A DNA stretch of 57,323 nucleotides from Aquincola sp. (lineage in GTDB: Bacteria > Pseudomonadota > Gammaproteobacteria > Burkholderiales > Burkholderiaceae_C): positions 1 to 57,323 of the forward strand of contig JALHQP010000010.1 of NCBI GenBank assembly GCA_022841885.1, in the 5' to 3' direction. The position numbers and the translations under genes are program-made. Shown here piece after piece: positions 14,812 to 23,271 of the stretch. The first letter of the stretch is position 1. Each line of letters opens with the position of its first letter. The notes below the pieces were generated by a model. It ran no database searches and was not told where the DNA came from. It worked only from the letters and a program-made list of their open reading frames with translations.

Positions 14812-16119
14812 ATGGACGTCGCGCTCCTCGTCTTCCTGATTCTGCTCAACGGCGTCTTCGCCATGTCGGAGATGGCCCTCACCGCCAGCCGCAAGGCGCG
14901 GTTGCAAGTCATGCTGGAAGCCGGCGAACCCGGCACACAGACGGCGATCGAACTGCACGAGAAGCCGACCAAGTTCCTGTCCACGGTGCAGATCGGCATC
15001 ACGTCGATCGGCATCCTGAACGGCATCGTCGGCGAGGCGGCCTTTGCGGGGCCGCTGTCGCAATGGCTGGACGACACCTTCCCGGTGTTCACCCCGCAGG
15101 CGGCGGCGTGGTCGGCCACCGGGCTGGTGGTGGTGATCATCACCTTCTTGACCATCATATTCGGCGAGTTGGTGCCCAAGCGACTCGGGCAGATGTTCCC
15201 GGAGACGATCGCGCGGCTGGTGGCCACGCCGATGAACTGGCTGTCCACCGCCACGCGGCCCTTCGTCGCGCTGCTGTCGATGAGCACCGAAGGCGTGTTG
15301 CGCCTGCTCGGCATCCGCGGCAACAGCAACCGCAGCGTGACCGAGGAGGAGATCGCGGCCAGCCTGGAAGAGGGGCTTGATGCCGGCGTGATCGAGGAGC
15401 AGGAGCACCAGATGGTGCGCAACGTGTTCCGCCTCGACGAGCGCCAGATCGGCTCGATGATGATCCCGCGCGGCGAGATCGCCTGGCTCGACGCCGAGGC
15501 GCCGCTGGCGGACACGCTGGCGCAGATGGCCGAGCACCAGCACACACGCTACCCGGTGGTGCGCGGCGACCTGACCGACGTAGTGGGCGTGCTCGCGGCC
15601 CAGGCGCTGCTGCCGGCGCTGTCGCGCGGCGAGCAGCCCGACATCGCCACGCTCGTCACGCCGCCGGTGTTCGTGCCCGAGACGCTGACCGGCATGGAGC
15701 TGCTCGAGCAGTTCCGTAGCTCCGACACCGAACTCGTGTTCGTGGTCGACGAGTACGGCGAGGTGCAGGGCGCAATCACCGTGCGCGAGGTGCTGGAAGC
15801 GATCACCGGCGAGTTCAGCGCGCCCGCCGACGACGACGCCTGGGCGGTCGACCGCGGCGACGGCTCGTGGCTGTTCGATGGCCTGATCCCGGTGCCCGAG
15901 CTGAAGGACCGGCTCGAGCTCAAGGAGCTCCCAGAGGAGGACCGCGGCCGCTACAACACGCTGGCTGGCATGATCATGCTCTTGCTTGGGCGCCTGCCCA
16001 GCACCGCCGACCGCGTGGACTGGGCCGGCTGGCGATTCGAGGTCGTCGACATGGACGGCAAGCGCGTCGACAAGGTGCTGGCAGCGCCCATCGTCGGAGC
16101 CTCTGGAGAAGCCCCTTGA
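14812..16119 (+). CDS. CNNM/DUF21-CBS-CorC_HlyC membrane protein (YtfL-type)
   Basis: 435 residues. An N-terminal DUF21/CNNM membrane domain (residues 1-190, starting LLVFLILLNGVFAMSEMAL, with VVIITFLTIIFGELVPKRLG) is followed by a CBS pair (residues about 205-340, MMIPRGEIAWLDAEAPL and ELVFVVDEYGEVQGAITVREV) and a CorC_HlyC domain at the end (FDGLIPVPELKDRL, YNTLAGMIMLLLGRLP). The family is linked to Mg2+/Co2+ or polyamine efflux and is often mis-named hemolysin. The sapC stop/start coupling downstream suggests one transcript. Confidence 0.92.
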   Translation: MDVALLVFLILLNGVFAMSEMALTASRKARLQVMLEAGEPGTQTAIELHEKPTKFLSTVQIGITSIGILNGIVGEAAFAGPLSQWLDDTFPVFTPQAAAWSATGLVVVIITFLTIIFGELVPKRLGQMFPETIARLVATPMNWLSTATRPFVALLSMSTEGVLRLLGIRGNSNRSVTEEEIAASLEEGLDAGVIEEQEHQMVRNVFRLDERQIGSMMIPRGEIAWLDAEAPLADTLAQMAEHQHTRYPVVRGDLTDVVGVLAAQALLPALSRGEQPDIATLVTPPVFVPETLTGMELLEQFRSSDTELVFVVDEYGEVQGAITVREVLEAITGEFSAPADDDAWAVDRGDGSWLFDGLIPVPELKDRLELKELPEEDRGRYNTLAGMIMLLLGRLPSTADRVDWAGWRFEVVDMDGKRVDKVLAAPIVGASGEAP

Positions 16120-16865
16120 TCGACCCCACCCTGTTCGCCGAGCCGGTTGCCATCGACCGCCAGCAGCACCTGCGCGCGCGCCTGAAGTCGCCGCAACCGC
16201 GATTCGACCGCACCGCCGGCATGAACGCGCTGTTCATCACCATGGTCGAGTTCGTCGACGTGGCGCGCGAGTACCCGATCGTGTTCGTCGAGGCCGGCAC
16301 CGGCGACGACGGCCAGCGCGAAGTGGCGCCGATGGCCGTGCTCGGCCTGGCACAGGGCGAGAACCTGATGCTCAAGCCCGGCGGCGGCTGGGACGCGCGC
16401 TACGTGCCGGCAATGCTGCGCGCCTACCCCTTCGGGATGGCGCATGCCGAAGGCCAGGGTTTCTTCGTCGTCATCGATGCCAAGGCCGATGCGCTGTCGG
16501 ACACCGAGGGCGAGCGCCTGTTCGACGATGCCGGCACGCCCACGCCGATGCTCGACGGCCGCCGCCAGTTCGTCGAGCAACTCGAGGAGGAGACGCAGCG
16601 CACGCGGCTGCTCAGCCGGCGCCTGCTGGAACTCGAACTGCTGCAGAGCAAGCGTTTCGATGCCACGTTGCCCGATGGCCGCACGGTCACGGTGGACGGC
16701 TTTCTGGCGTTGGACGAGGCGAAGTTCGCCGCGCTGCCCGAGGCCACGGTGGCGGAGCTGCACAAGAGCGGCGTGCTCGGCATGATCTACGCACACCAGT
16801 TCTCGCTCGGCATGATGCGTGCGCTGCTCGAGCGCCGCGTCGCGCGCGCCCCCGCCACGGCCTGA
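16116..16865 (+). CDS. SapC family protein
   Basis: 249 residues of the SapC family (named from an S-layer-associated locus; the molecular role is unknown). Typical features are the internal NALFITMVEFVDVAREYPIVF, GENLMLKPGGGWDARYVPAM and RAYPFGMA. The start is a TTG at 16116 overlapping the previous stop (TTGA), with GGAG eight bases before it; no ATG lies near the expected N-terminus, and the next Met (residue 36) would remove conserved sequence. No signal peptide is seen. Translational coupling to the CBS protein upstream is evident. Confidence 0.82.
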   Translation: MIDPTLFAEPVAIDRQQHLRARLKSPQPRFDRTAGMNALFITMVEFVDVAREYPIVFVEAGTGDDGQREVAPMAVLGLAQGENLMLKPGGGWDARYVPAMLRAYPFGMAHAEGQGFFVVIDAKADALSDTEGERLFDDAGTPTPMLDGRRQFVEQLEEETQRTRLLSRRLLELELLQSKRFDATLPDGRTVTVDGFLALDEAKFAALPEATVAELHKSGVLGMIYAHQFSLGMMRALLERRVARAPATA

Positions 16866-16905
16866 AGACACTGGTGCGGCGCGCCGTTTCGCCTACACTG
16901 GCGAA

Positions 16906-17592
16906 ATGGACCAGGCAGTACATTCGGCGAAACACAAGACAACCAAGGCGCCGGCGCGCAGGCGCTCGGAGCCCACGCGCACCAACGACCCGGCGCGCAC
17001 GATGGCCGACATCCTCGAGGTGGCCACGCGCGAGTTCGCCGACAAGGGCCTCGCGGGCGCGCGCATCGACGTGATCGCCGAGGCCATGCGCACCAGCAAG
17101 CGCATGATCTATTACTACTTCGGCAGCAAGGAGGGCCTGTACCTCGCGGTGCTGGAGGAGTCGTACCGGCGCATGCGGGCGATGGAAGCCGAGGCCCACC
17201 TCGAGGACCTGCCGCCCGAGGACGCGCTGCGGCGCCTGGTCGGCCACACGGTCGACTACCAGTGGGCGCACCCGGAGTTCATCCGCCTGGTGCAGAGCGA
17301 GAACATCCACCGCGCCGAGTACATCGCGCAGAGCAAGGCGATCCGCAAGCTCAACGTGCCGGCCATCGAGGGCCTGCGCCGCGTGCTCGAGCGCGGCCAG
17401 AAGGACGGCCTGTTCCGCGGCGGCATCGACCCGGTGGACCTGCACATGTCGATCTCGGCGCTGTCGAACTTCCAGGTCGCCAACCGCTACACCTTCTCGG
17501 TGATCTTCCAGCGCGACATGGAGTCACCGGCGGCGCAGATCGCGCGCCGCGACAGCATCATCGAGATGATCGTGCGCTTCGTGCGCAAGTAG
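16906..17592 (+). CDS. TetR/AcrR-family regulator
   Basis: 228 residues. A basic tail of about 30 residues precedes the TetR helix-turn-helix (ADILEVATREFADKGLAGAR, then TSKRMIYYYFGSKEGLYLAV). The C-terminal domain resembles the type seen in many regulators of aromatic and quinate catabolism (PEFIRLVQSENI). It sits 138 bases before the TRAP operon that carries the quinate/shikimate-type enzymes, in the same direction, and the AT-rich gap contains a TAAC-N2-GTTA palindrome. It therefore probably represses that operon until a hydroaromatic ligand binds (inference). Confidence 0.9.
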   Translation: MDQAVHSAKHKTTKAPARRRSEPTRTNDPARTMADILEVATREFADKGLAGARIDVIAEAMRTSKRMIYYYFGSKEGLYLAVLEESYRRMRAMEAEAHLEDLPPEDALRRLVGHTVDYQWAHPEFIRLVQSENIHRAEYIAQSKAIRKLNVPAIEGLRRVLERGQKDGLFRGGIDPVDLHMSISALSNFQVANRYTFSVIFQRDMESPAAQIARRDSIIEMIVRFVRK

Positions 17593-17656
17593 GGCCGAGA
17601 GTCCCGGCTTCTGGGACAGCGCCCGGCAGGGTGCGGGTTATTACTGATCTACAAAT

Positions 17657-17666
17657 TAACCAGTTA
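17657..17666. promoter_or_regulatory. Candidate TetR operator before the dctQMP-quinate operon
   Basis: The palindrome TAAC-CA-GTTA is set in a markedly AT-rich stretch (17641-17676) of an otherwise GC-rich region. TTACTG (17641-17646) and TAGTAC (17665-17670) could be -35/-10 elements with an 18-base spacer, so a bound repressor would cover the promoter. Confidence 0.5.
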
Positions 17667-17730
17667 GTACATTATTCGCTCCACACACTGCGCCGGGCCT
17701 GTCGCCCGCAACGCGGGTTGAGGAGACGGC

Positions 17731-18294
17731 ATGTCCGACTGGATCGACAAGGCGACTGGCGCCTACTGCAAGCTGCTCGAGCTGCTGCTGGTGCTGCTGC
17801 TGGTGGCCATGGTGCTGATGGTGTTCGGCAACGTGGTGCTGCGCTACGGCTTCAACTCCGGCATCACGTTCTCCGAGGAGCTCTCGCGCTGGGCCTTCGT
17901 GTGGATGACCTTCCTTGGCGCGATCGTCGCGATCAAGGAGAACGGCCACCTCGGCACCGACATGCTGGTCGGCCGCCTCGGCCCTACGGGCAAGAAGGTG
18001 TGCCTGGCGGTCGCCGAAACCGGCATGCTGTACTGCACCTGGCTCATCTTCTCCGGTGGCCTGGAGCAGTTGAAGATCAGCCTCGACGTCGAGGCTCCGG
18101 TGACCGGCTGGTCGATGGCATGGCTGCCTGCGGCTGGCGTGGTGTTCGCGGTGTCCGCGGCGCTGTTCCACCTGCTCAAGCTCGGACGCCTGTTCACCGG
18201 CACGCTGAGCGAAGATGAATTGGTGACGGTGCAGGAGTCCGAGGACCTCGCCCACATCAAGGCCGACAAGCACGAGCAGGAGGGCGCGAAATGA
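17731..18294 (+). CDS. dctQ: TRAP transporter small permease (DctQ)
   Basis: 187 residues with four membrane helices. The family signature is FSEELSRWAFVWMTFLGAIVAIKENGH around residues 48-76. The charged C-terminal tail (about residues 160-187) is cytoplasmic and unusually acidic. It is the first gene of an operon that continues with dctM, dctP and the quinate/shikimate-type enzymes. Its stop overlaps the dctM start by 4 bases. GAGGAG lies just upstream of the ATG. Confidence 0.93.
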   Translation: MSDWIDKATGAYCKLLELLLVLLLVAMVLMVFGNVVLRYGFNSGITFSEELSRWAFVWMTFLGAIVAIKENGHLGTDMLVGRLGPTGKKVCLAVAETGMLYCTWLIFSGGLEQLKISLDVEAPVTGWSMAWLPAAGVVFAVSAALFHLLKLGRLFTGTLSEDELVTVQESEDLAHIKADKHEQEGAK

Positions 18295-19568
18295 CCGTCG
18301 CCGTCTTCCTGGGTGCGCTGCTCGGCGCAATGGCTCTGGGCGTGCCGATCGCCTACTCGCTGCTGCTGTGCGGCGTGGCGCTGATGGTCTACATGGGCAA
18401 CTTCGACGCCCAGATCCTGGCCCAGAACCTGATCGAGGGCGCCAACAGCTTCCCGCTGCTGGCGGTGCCGTTCTTCATGCTGGCCGGCGAGATCATGAAC
18501 GTGGGCGGCCTGTCGCGCCGCATCGTCAACCTGGCGCTCACGCTGGTGGGCCACCAGCGCGGCGGCCTGGGCTATGTGGTGATCGTGGCGGCGGTGCTGA
18601 TGGCCGCGTTGTCGGGCTCGGCGGTGGCCGACACCGCGGCGCTGGCGGCGCTGTTGCTGCCGATGATGGTCAAGGCCGGCCACGACAAGGCGCGGGCCGG
18701 CGGCCTGATCGCTTCGGCGGGCATCATCGCACCGGTGATCCCGCCCTCGATCGCGTTCGTGATCTTCGGCGTGGCGGCCAACGTGTCGATCACCAAGCTC
18801 TTCCTTGCGGGCATCGTGCCGGGCCTGCTGATGGGCGTGGCGATTGCGGTGGCCTGGTTCCTGGTGGCGAAGAAGGAGCGGATCACGCCGCCGCCCAAGT
18901 CCACGAGCGCCGAGCGCCTGAAGGCGCTGCGCGACTCCACCTGGGCCCTGGTGCTGCCCTTCATCGTGCTGGTGGGCCTGAAGATGGGCGTCTTCACGCC
19001 GACCGAGGCGGCCGTCGTCGCGGCGGTCTACGCGCTGTTCGTCGCCACGGTGATCTACCGCGAGATGAAGTTCTCGCAGCTGTACCAGGTGTTCGTCTCG
19101 GCGGCCAAGACCACCGCGGTGATCATGTTCCTCGTCGCCGCGGCGATGGTCTCGGCCTGGCTGATCACGATCGCCAACCTGCCACAGGAACTGATCCAGC
19201 TGCTGCAGCCCTTCCTCGACCGGCCGATGCTGCTGATGTTGATCATGATGCTGATCGTGATCGCGGTCGGCACGGCGATGGACATGACGCCGACGATCCT
19301 GATCCTGACGCCGGTGCTGATGCCGCTGGTCAAGGCCGCGGGGATCGATCCGGTGTACTTCGGCGTGCTGTTCATCATGAACAACGCGATCGGCCTCGTG
19401 ACGCCGCCGGTGGGCACCGTGCTCAACGTCGTGGCCGGCGTCGGCAAGATGAAGATGGACGAGGTCACGCGCGGCGTGATCCCCTTCATGTGCGCGCAGT
19501 TCGCTGTGCTCTTCCTGCTTGTGCTGTTCCCGCAGATCGTGCTGTGGCCACTCAAGCTCTTCTATTGA
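18291..19568 (+). CDS. dctM: TRAP transporter large permease (DctM)
   Basis: 425 residues and about twelve membrane helices. Landmarks are LAVPFFMLAGEIMNVGG, LSGSAVADTAALAALLLPMM, SAGIIAPVIPPSIAFVIFG and TPPVGTVLNVVAGVG. It forms the transport channel with DctQ and receives substrate from the DctP encoded 34 bases downstream. The neighbouring dehydrogenase and dehydratase point to quinate, shikimate or dehydroshikimate as cargo (inference). Confidence 0.95.
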   Translation: MTVAVFLGALLGAMALGVPIAYSLLLCGVALMVYMGNFDAQILAQNLIEGANSFPLLAVPFFMLAGEIMNVGGLSRRIVNLALTLVGHQRGGLGYVVIVAAVLMAALSGSAVADTAALAALLLPMMVKAGHDKARAGGLIASAGIIAPVIPPSIAFVIFGVAANVSITKLFLAGIVPGLLMGVAIAVAWFLVAKKERITPPPKSTSAERLKALRDSTWALVLPFIVLVGLKMGVFTPTEAAVVAAVYALFVATVIYREMKFSQLYQVFVSAAKTTAVIMFLVAAAMVSAWLITIANLPQELIQLLQPFLDRPMLLMLIMMLIVIAVGTAMDMTPTILILTPVLMPLVKAAGIDPVYFGVLFIMNNAIGLVTPPVGTVLNVVAGVGKMKMDEVTRGVIPFMCAQFAVLFLLVLFPQIVLWPLKLFY

Positions 19569-19602
19569 TTTCCCACCCCGCACCATCCACAGGAGACAAC
19601 CC

Positions 19603-20601
19603 ATGAAGCGTGCTTTCCTCAAGTCCCTCGTCGCCCTCGCCGCGTTCGCCGCAGTCGGCAGCAGCTTCGCGCAGGAGCGCACCATCAAGTTCGCGACCCA
19701 GAACCCGGTCGGCCATCCGATCGAACTGGGCATGAAGAAGTTCGCCGAGATCGTGCAGGCCAAGAGCGGCGGCAAGATCAAGGTCAACCTGTTCCCTGGC
19801 GGCCAGCTCGGCAGCGACCAGGCCAACGTCACCGCGCTGCAGGGCGGCACGCTCGAGATGGTGTCGATGAACTCCGGCATCCTGGCCTCGGTGGCCAAGG
19901 AAATGACGATCGTCGACTTCCCGTTCCTGTTCGCCAACGCCAAGGAAGCTGACGCCGTGATGGACGGCCCGGTCGGCAAGAAGCTGCACGCCAAGCTCGA
20001 GGAGAAGGGCATCGTCGGCCTCGCGTTCTGGGAACTGGGCTTTCGCAACATCACCAACAGCAAGAAGCCGATCAACACCGTGGCCGACATCGAAGGGCTG
20101 AAGATCCGCGTGATCCCGAACCCGATCAACGTCGACTGGGTCAAGGCCCTGGGCGCCAACCCGACGCCGATGCCCTTCCCCGAGGTCTACGGCGGCCTCG
20201 AGAGCAAGGCCATCGACGGGCAGGAGAACCCGCTGACGGTGATTGCGGCCAACAAGTTCTGGGAAGTGCAGAAGCACCTGGCGATCACCAACCACCAGTA
20301 CAACCCGCAGTCGGTGATCTTCAGCAAGAAGGTCTGGGACACGCTCAGCCCGGCCGAGAAGAAGATCCTCGACGATGCGGCCGACGAAGCCGCCAAGTAC
20401 CAGCGCGAGCAGTCGCGCGCATTGATGGCCACCGCGCTCGACAACATCAAGAAGGGCGGCATGACCGTCACCGAGCTGTCGCCGGCCGAGATGGCCAAGT
20501 TCCGCGAGAAGGTCAAGCCGGTGATCGCCAAGCACTCGGCCACGGTGGGCGAGGCCACGGTCGCCGAGATGATGGCCGAGCTGGACAAGCTGAGGAAGTG
20601 A
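19603..20601 (+). CDS. dctP: TRAP transporter periplasmic receptor (DctP)
   Basis: 332 residues with signal peptide (KSLVALAAFAAVGSSFAQ). The conserved ligand segment is GLKIRVIPNPINVDWVKALG, holding the carboxylate-binding Arg, then MPFPEVYGGLESKAIDGQENP. It supplies substrate to the DctQM pair just upstream. Here the receptor gene follows the permease genes, opposite to the dctPQM order of the operon at the left of the window, so the two TRAP systems are not recent duplicates. AGGAG precedes the ATG at 19603. Confidence 0.93.
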   Translation: MKRAFLKSLVALAAFAAVGSSFAQERTIKFATQNPVGHPIELGMKKFAEIVQAKSGGKIKVNLFPGGQLGSDQANVTALQGGTLEMVSMNSGILASVAKEMTIVDFPFLFANAKEADAVMDGPVGKKLHAKLEEKGIVGLAFWELGFRNITNSKKPINTVADIEGLKIRVIPNPINVDWVKALGANPTPMPFPEVYGGLESKAIDGQENPLTVIAANKFWEVQKHLAITNHQYNPQSVIFSKKVWDTLSPAEKKILDDAADEAAKYQREQSRALMATALDNIKKGGMTVTELSPAEMAKFREKVKPVIAKHSATVGEATVAEMMAELDKLRK

Positions 20602-20606
20602 CGTCG

Positions 20607-21476
20607 ATGGGAGACGGGGTCGACAAGCTGCTCTGCGGCCTGATCGGCGCGGGCATCCAGCGCTCGCTGACGCCCGCGATGCAGGAGGAGGAGGCGCGGG
20701 CCCAGGGCCTGCGCCTGCACTACCAGCTGATCGACCTGGACAAGGCGGGGCAGGGCGTCGAAGCCCTGCCCTCGCTGCTGTCCGCCGCGAAGACCATGGC
20801 CTTCGCCGGCCTGAACGTCACCTTCCCGTGCAAGCAGGCGGTGATCCCGCTGCTCGACGAGTTGTCGGACGAGGCGCGGGCCATGGGTGCTGTGAACACG
20901 GTCGTGTTCCGCGAGGGCCGGACCATCGGCCACAACACCGACGGCTCGGGCTGGCGCTGGGGATTCGAGCGCACGCTGCCCGGCGCGGATCTCGCGCGCG
21001 TGGCGCTGCTCGGTGCCGGCGGCGCCGGCTCGGCAATCGCGCACTCCCTGTGCCGCATGAAGACGGCGTCGCTGATCATCGTCGACCAGGACGCGGCCCG
21101 TGCCGCAGCCCTGGCCGCCGAGCTGAATCGCCAGTACGGCGGCCAGGCGGCCAGCGGCAGTGCCGACGCCGCTGCCGCGCTGCGCGGCGCCACCGGCTTG
21201 GTGCATGCCACGCCCACCGGCATGGACAAACTGCCGGGCCTGCCGCTGCCCGCCGAGCTGCTGCGGTCGGACCTCTGGGTGTCGGAGATCGTCTACTTCC
21301 CGCTCGAGACCGCGTTGCTCAAGACGGCGCGCGCGCTCGGCTGCCGCGTCGTCGACGGCGGTACGATGGCCGTCGGCCAGGCGGTCGGCGCCTTCGAGCT
21401 TTTCACCGGCCACGCGGCCGATGCCGCACGCGTGGACGCGCACTTCCGTCGCCTGGTGGCGGCGCGAACCCACTGA
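20607..21476 (+). CDS. Quinate/shikimate dehydrogenase (QsuD-like, NAD type)
   Basis: 289 residues of the shikimate dehydrogenase family. The substrate site has R-S-L-T-P-A-M (residues 19-25) in place of the biosynthetic S-x-S-P, as in catabolic quinate dehydrogenases; catalytic Lys76 (NVTFPCK) and Asp112 (HNTDGSGW) are present. The cofactor site reads LLGAGGAGSA and then IIVDQD; an Asp at the strand-2 end favours NAD. It would oxidise quinate or shikimate to the 3-dehydro compound. A GTG at 20598 overlaps the dctP stop, but the ATG at 20607 is better spaced from GAGGA. Confidence 0.88.
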   Translation: MGDGVDKLLCGLIGAGIQRSLTPAMQEEEARAQGLRLHYQLIDLDKAGQGVEALPSLLSAAKTMAFAGLNVTFPCKQAVIPLLDELSDEARAMGAVNTVVFREGRTIGHNTDGSGWRWGFERTLPGADLARVALLGAGGAGSAIAHSLCRMKTASLIIVDQDAARAAALAAELNRQYGGQAASGSADAAAALRGATGLVHATPTGMDKLPGLPLPAELLRSDLWVSEIVYFPLETALLKTARALGCRVVDGGTMAVGQAVGAFELFTGHAADAARVDAHFRRLVAARTH

Positions 21477-21488
21477 GGACCGCAAGCG

Positions 21489-22364
21489 ATGACATCCCCG
21501 CTGGACCGCGAAGCCATCGTCGAGGCGAGCAACCCGCTCGGCATCGAAGGCATCGAGTTCGTCGAGTACACGACGCCACGCCCGCAGGCCCTGGGGCAGG
21601 TGCTGGAGTCGATCGGCTTTCGCCCGGTGGCGCGCCACCGCTCGCGCGAGGTGCAGCTGTACCGCCAGGGCGGCATGAACATCGTCGTCAACGCGCATGG
21701 TGTGTCGCCCACCACCGACGGCGAGACGCCCCAGATCGCCGCGCTGGCGCTGCGCGTGCGCGACGCCGGCGCGGCCTGGCAGCGCGTGGTCGAGCTCGGC
21801 GGCTGGCCGGTGCCGGTGAAGGTGCAGCCGATGGAGCTGCACATCCCCGGCGTGCACGGCGCGGGCGCGAGCCGCATCTACTTCATCGACCGCTGGCGCG
21901 AGTTCTCGATCTACGACGTGGACTTCGTGCCGATCCCCACGGTGGAACCCAAGGTCCCGGCCGTCGCCAACCTGCACTGGTTCGGCGTCGTGCAGTACGT
22001 CGGCGCCGACCGCAGCGCCGACTGGTGCGAGTTCTATACGTCGCTGTTCGGCTTTGCCGAGCTGGCGAGCGACGAACGCTTCGGCATCCTGCCCAAGGGC
22101 AGCGTGCTGGCCAGTCCCTGCGGCACGTTTTACCTGCAGCTGATCGAGCCCGAGGCGCTGATCGTCGACGACACCGGCGAGCGCCTGCAGCGCGTGGCCT
22201 TTGGCGCGCCGGACGTGCCGGCCGCCGTGAAGGCGCTGCGTGCGCGTGGCGTCGACTTCGTCGAGACCAGCACACTGCACACGGAAGTGCGCGGCGCGCT
22301 GACCCGCCCGCAGCTCGGCGGCGTGATGTTCGAACTCGTGCATCACGAGCTGAAGAAGGCCTGA
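21489..22364 (+). CDS. VOC/4-hydroxyphenylpyruvate-dioxygenase-like protein (QuiC1 C-half-like)
   Basis: 291 residues made of two glyoxalase/VOC modules (IEGIEFVEYTTPRPQALG near 20 and NLHWFGVVQYVGADRSADW near 165), the HPPD fold. In HPPD the iron is held by two His and one Glu. Here the first His (NLHWFG) and the Glu (GVMFELVHH) are visible, but the middle His of the usual QHIAL segment is Arg (LQRVAFGAPDV), so classical dioxygenase activity is doubtful. It lies between the quinate dehydrogenase and the dehydroshikimate-dehydratase-like gene, matching the C-terminal half of fused QuiC1 enzymes. AGGACCGCAAGCG leads into the ATG. Confidence 0.8.
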   Translation: MTSPLDREAIVEASNPLGIEGIEFVEYTTPRPQALGQVLESIGFRPVARHRSREVQLYRQGGMNIVVNAHGVSPTTDGETPQIAALALRVRDAGAAWQRVVELGGWPVPVKVQPMELHIPGVHGAGASRIYFIDRWREFSIYDVDFVPIPTVEPKVPAVANLHWFGVVQYVGADRSADWCEFYTSLFGFAELASDERFGILPKGSVLASPCGTFYLQLIEPEALIVDDTGERLQRVAFGAPDVPAAVKALRARGVDFVETSTLHTEVRGALTRPQLGGVMFELVHHELKKA

Positions 22365-22368
22365 CCCC

Positions 22369-23271
22369 ATGCCGTTGCGTTCCGCCGAATACATCGCCGA
22401 CTTCGGCATGGACACCATTTCGCTGGCCGGGCCGCTGGCGGCCAAGCTGCGCGCGATCAAGGACGCCGGCTTCTCGCAGGTGATGCTGGCCGCGCGCGAC
22501 CTGGTCGGCCACGCCGACGGCTGGCAGGCTGCGGTGGCGGAGGTGAAGGCCAGCGGCCTGCGCGTCACCGGCTTCCAGGTGCTGCGCGACTTTGAGGGCC
22601 TGACGGGCCACCTGCACGACTACAAGGTGGACATCGCGCGCTCGATGATCGAGATGTGCGCCGCGCTGGGCAGCCCGATCCTGCTCGCCTGCTCGTCGAC
22701 CAGCCGCCACATGGTGGCCGACGACGCGGCGATCGCGCGCGACCTGCGCAAGCTCGCCATGATGGCGCTGCCCTATGGCATCAAGGTGGCGTTCGAGGGC
22801 CTGTCCTGGGGCCGCCACATCAACGACATCGTCGGTGCCTGGCGCGTGGTCGAGCGCGCCGACGCACCCAACCTGGGCATCGGCGTCGACTCGTTCCACA
22901 GCTTCGCCACGCGCACGCCCACCGAGGCGCTGGCCGACGTGGACCCGGACAAGATCTACCTCGTGCAGCTGGCCGACTTCATGTGGCAGGAGATCCGCAC
23001 CGTGGAGGAGCGCATCGAGACGGCGCGCCACTTCCGCGTCTTTCCCGGCGAGGGTGTGCACAGCGACGAGATACGGCGTCTGGTGATCGAGCTCGACCGC
23101 ATGGGCTACCGCGGCGACTACAGCTTCGAGGTCTTCAACGACGACTACACGCAGATGCCGCTGCCGGTGGTCGCCGAGCGCGCGCGCCGCTCGGCCGCGT
23201 GGCTGGCCGAAGAGGTGCTGCATCGCGCCGTCCCGCTGCCGGACGGCACGCGGCTGCGCCGGCGCGCCTAG
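22369..23271 (+). CDS. 3-dehydroshikimate dehydratase-like TIM-barrel protein (QuiC1 N-half-like)
   Basis: 300 residues, xylose-isomerase-like TIM barrel. A full metal-ligand set is readable: Glu143 (VAFEGL), Asp174 with His177 (GVDSFHSF), Gln200 (LVQLAD) and Glu254 (YSFEVFND), the E-D-Q-E pattern of QuiC-type dehydratases. The reaction would be 3-dehydroshikimate to protocatechuate. It starts 4 bases after the VOC gene, and its stop overlaps the convergent Gfo/Idh/MocA stop. A generic sugar isomerase is possible, but the operon argues for the dehydratase. Confidence 0.82.
   Translation: MPLRSAEYIADFGMDTISLAGPLAAKLRAIKDAGFSQVMLAARDLVGHADGWQAAVAEVKASGLRVTGFQVLRDFEGLTGHLHDYKVDIARSMIEMCAALGSPILLACSSTSRHMVADDAAIARDLRKLAMMALPYGIKVAFEGLSWGRHINDIVGAWRVVERADAPNLGIGVDSFHSFATRTPTEALADVDPDKIYLVQLADFMWQEIRTVEERIETARHFRVFPGEGVHSDEIRRLVIELDRMGYRGDYSFEVFNDDYTQMPLPVVAERARRSAAWLAEEVLHRAVPLPDGTRLRRRA

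Noticed and set aside
14812-16119. Hemolysin
   Set aside because: The common name hemolysin for DUF21-CBS-CorC_HlyC proteins is historical; the architecture is that of ion-transport-associated membrane proteins, with no toxin feature.
17844-20159. Very long open frame on the minus strand opposite the TRAP genes
   Set aside because: Its translation is His/Asp/Gln/Arg-rich with no domain, and the plus strand encodes clear DctQ, DctM and DctP. It is a by-product of high G+C.
20187-22568. Long minus-strand frame opposite the quinate dehydrogenase and VOC genes
   Set aside because: Low-complexity arginine/histidine composition and no recognisable fold; the plus-strand genes show conserved active sites.
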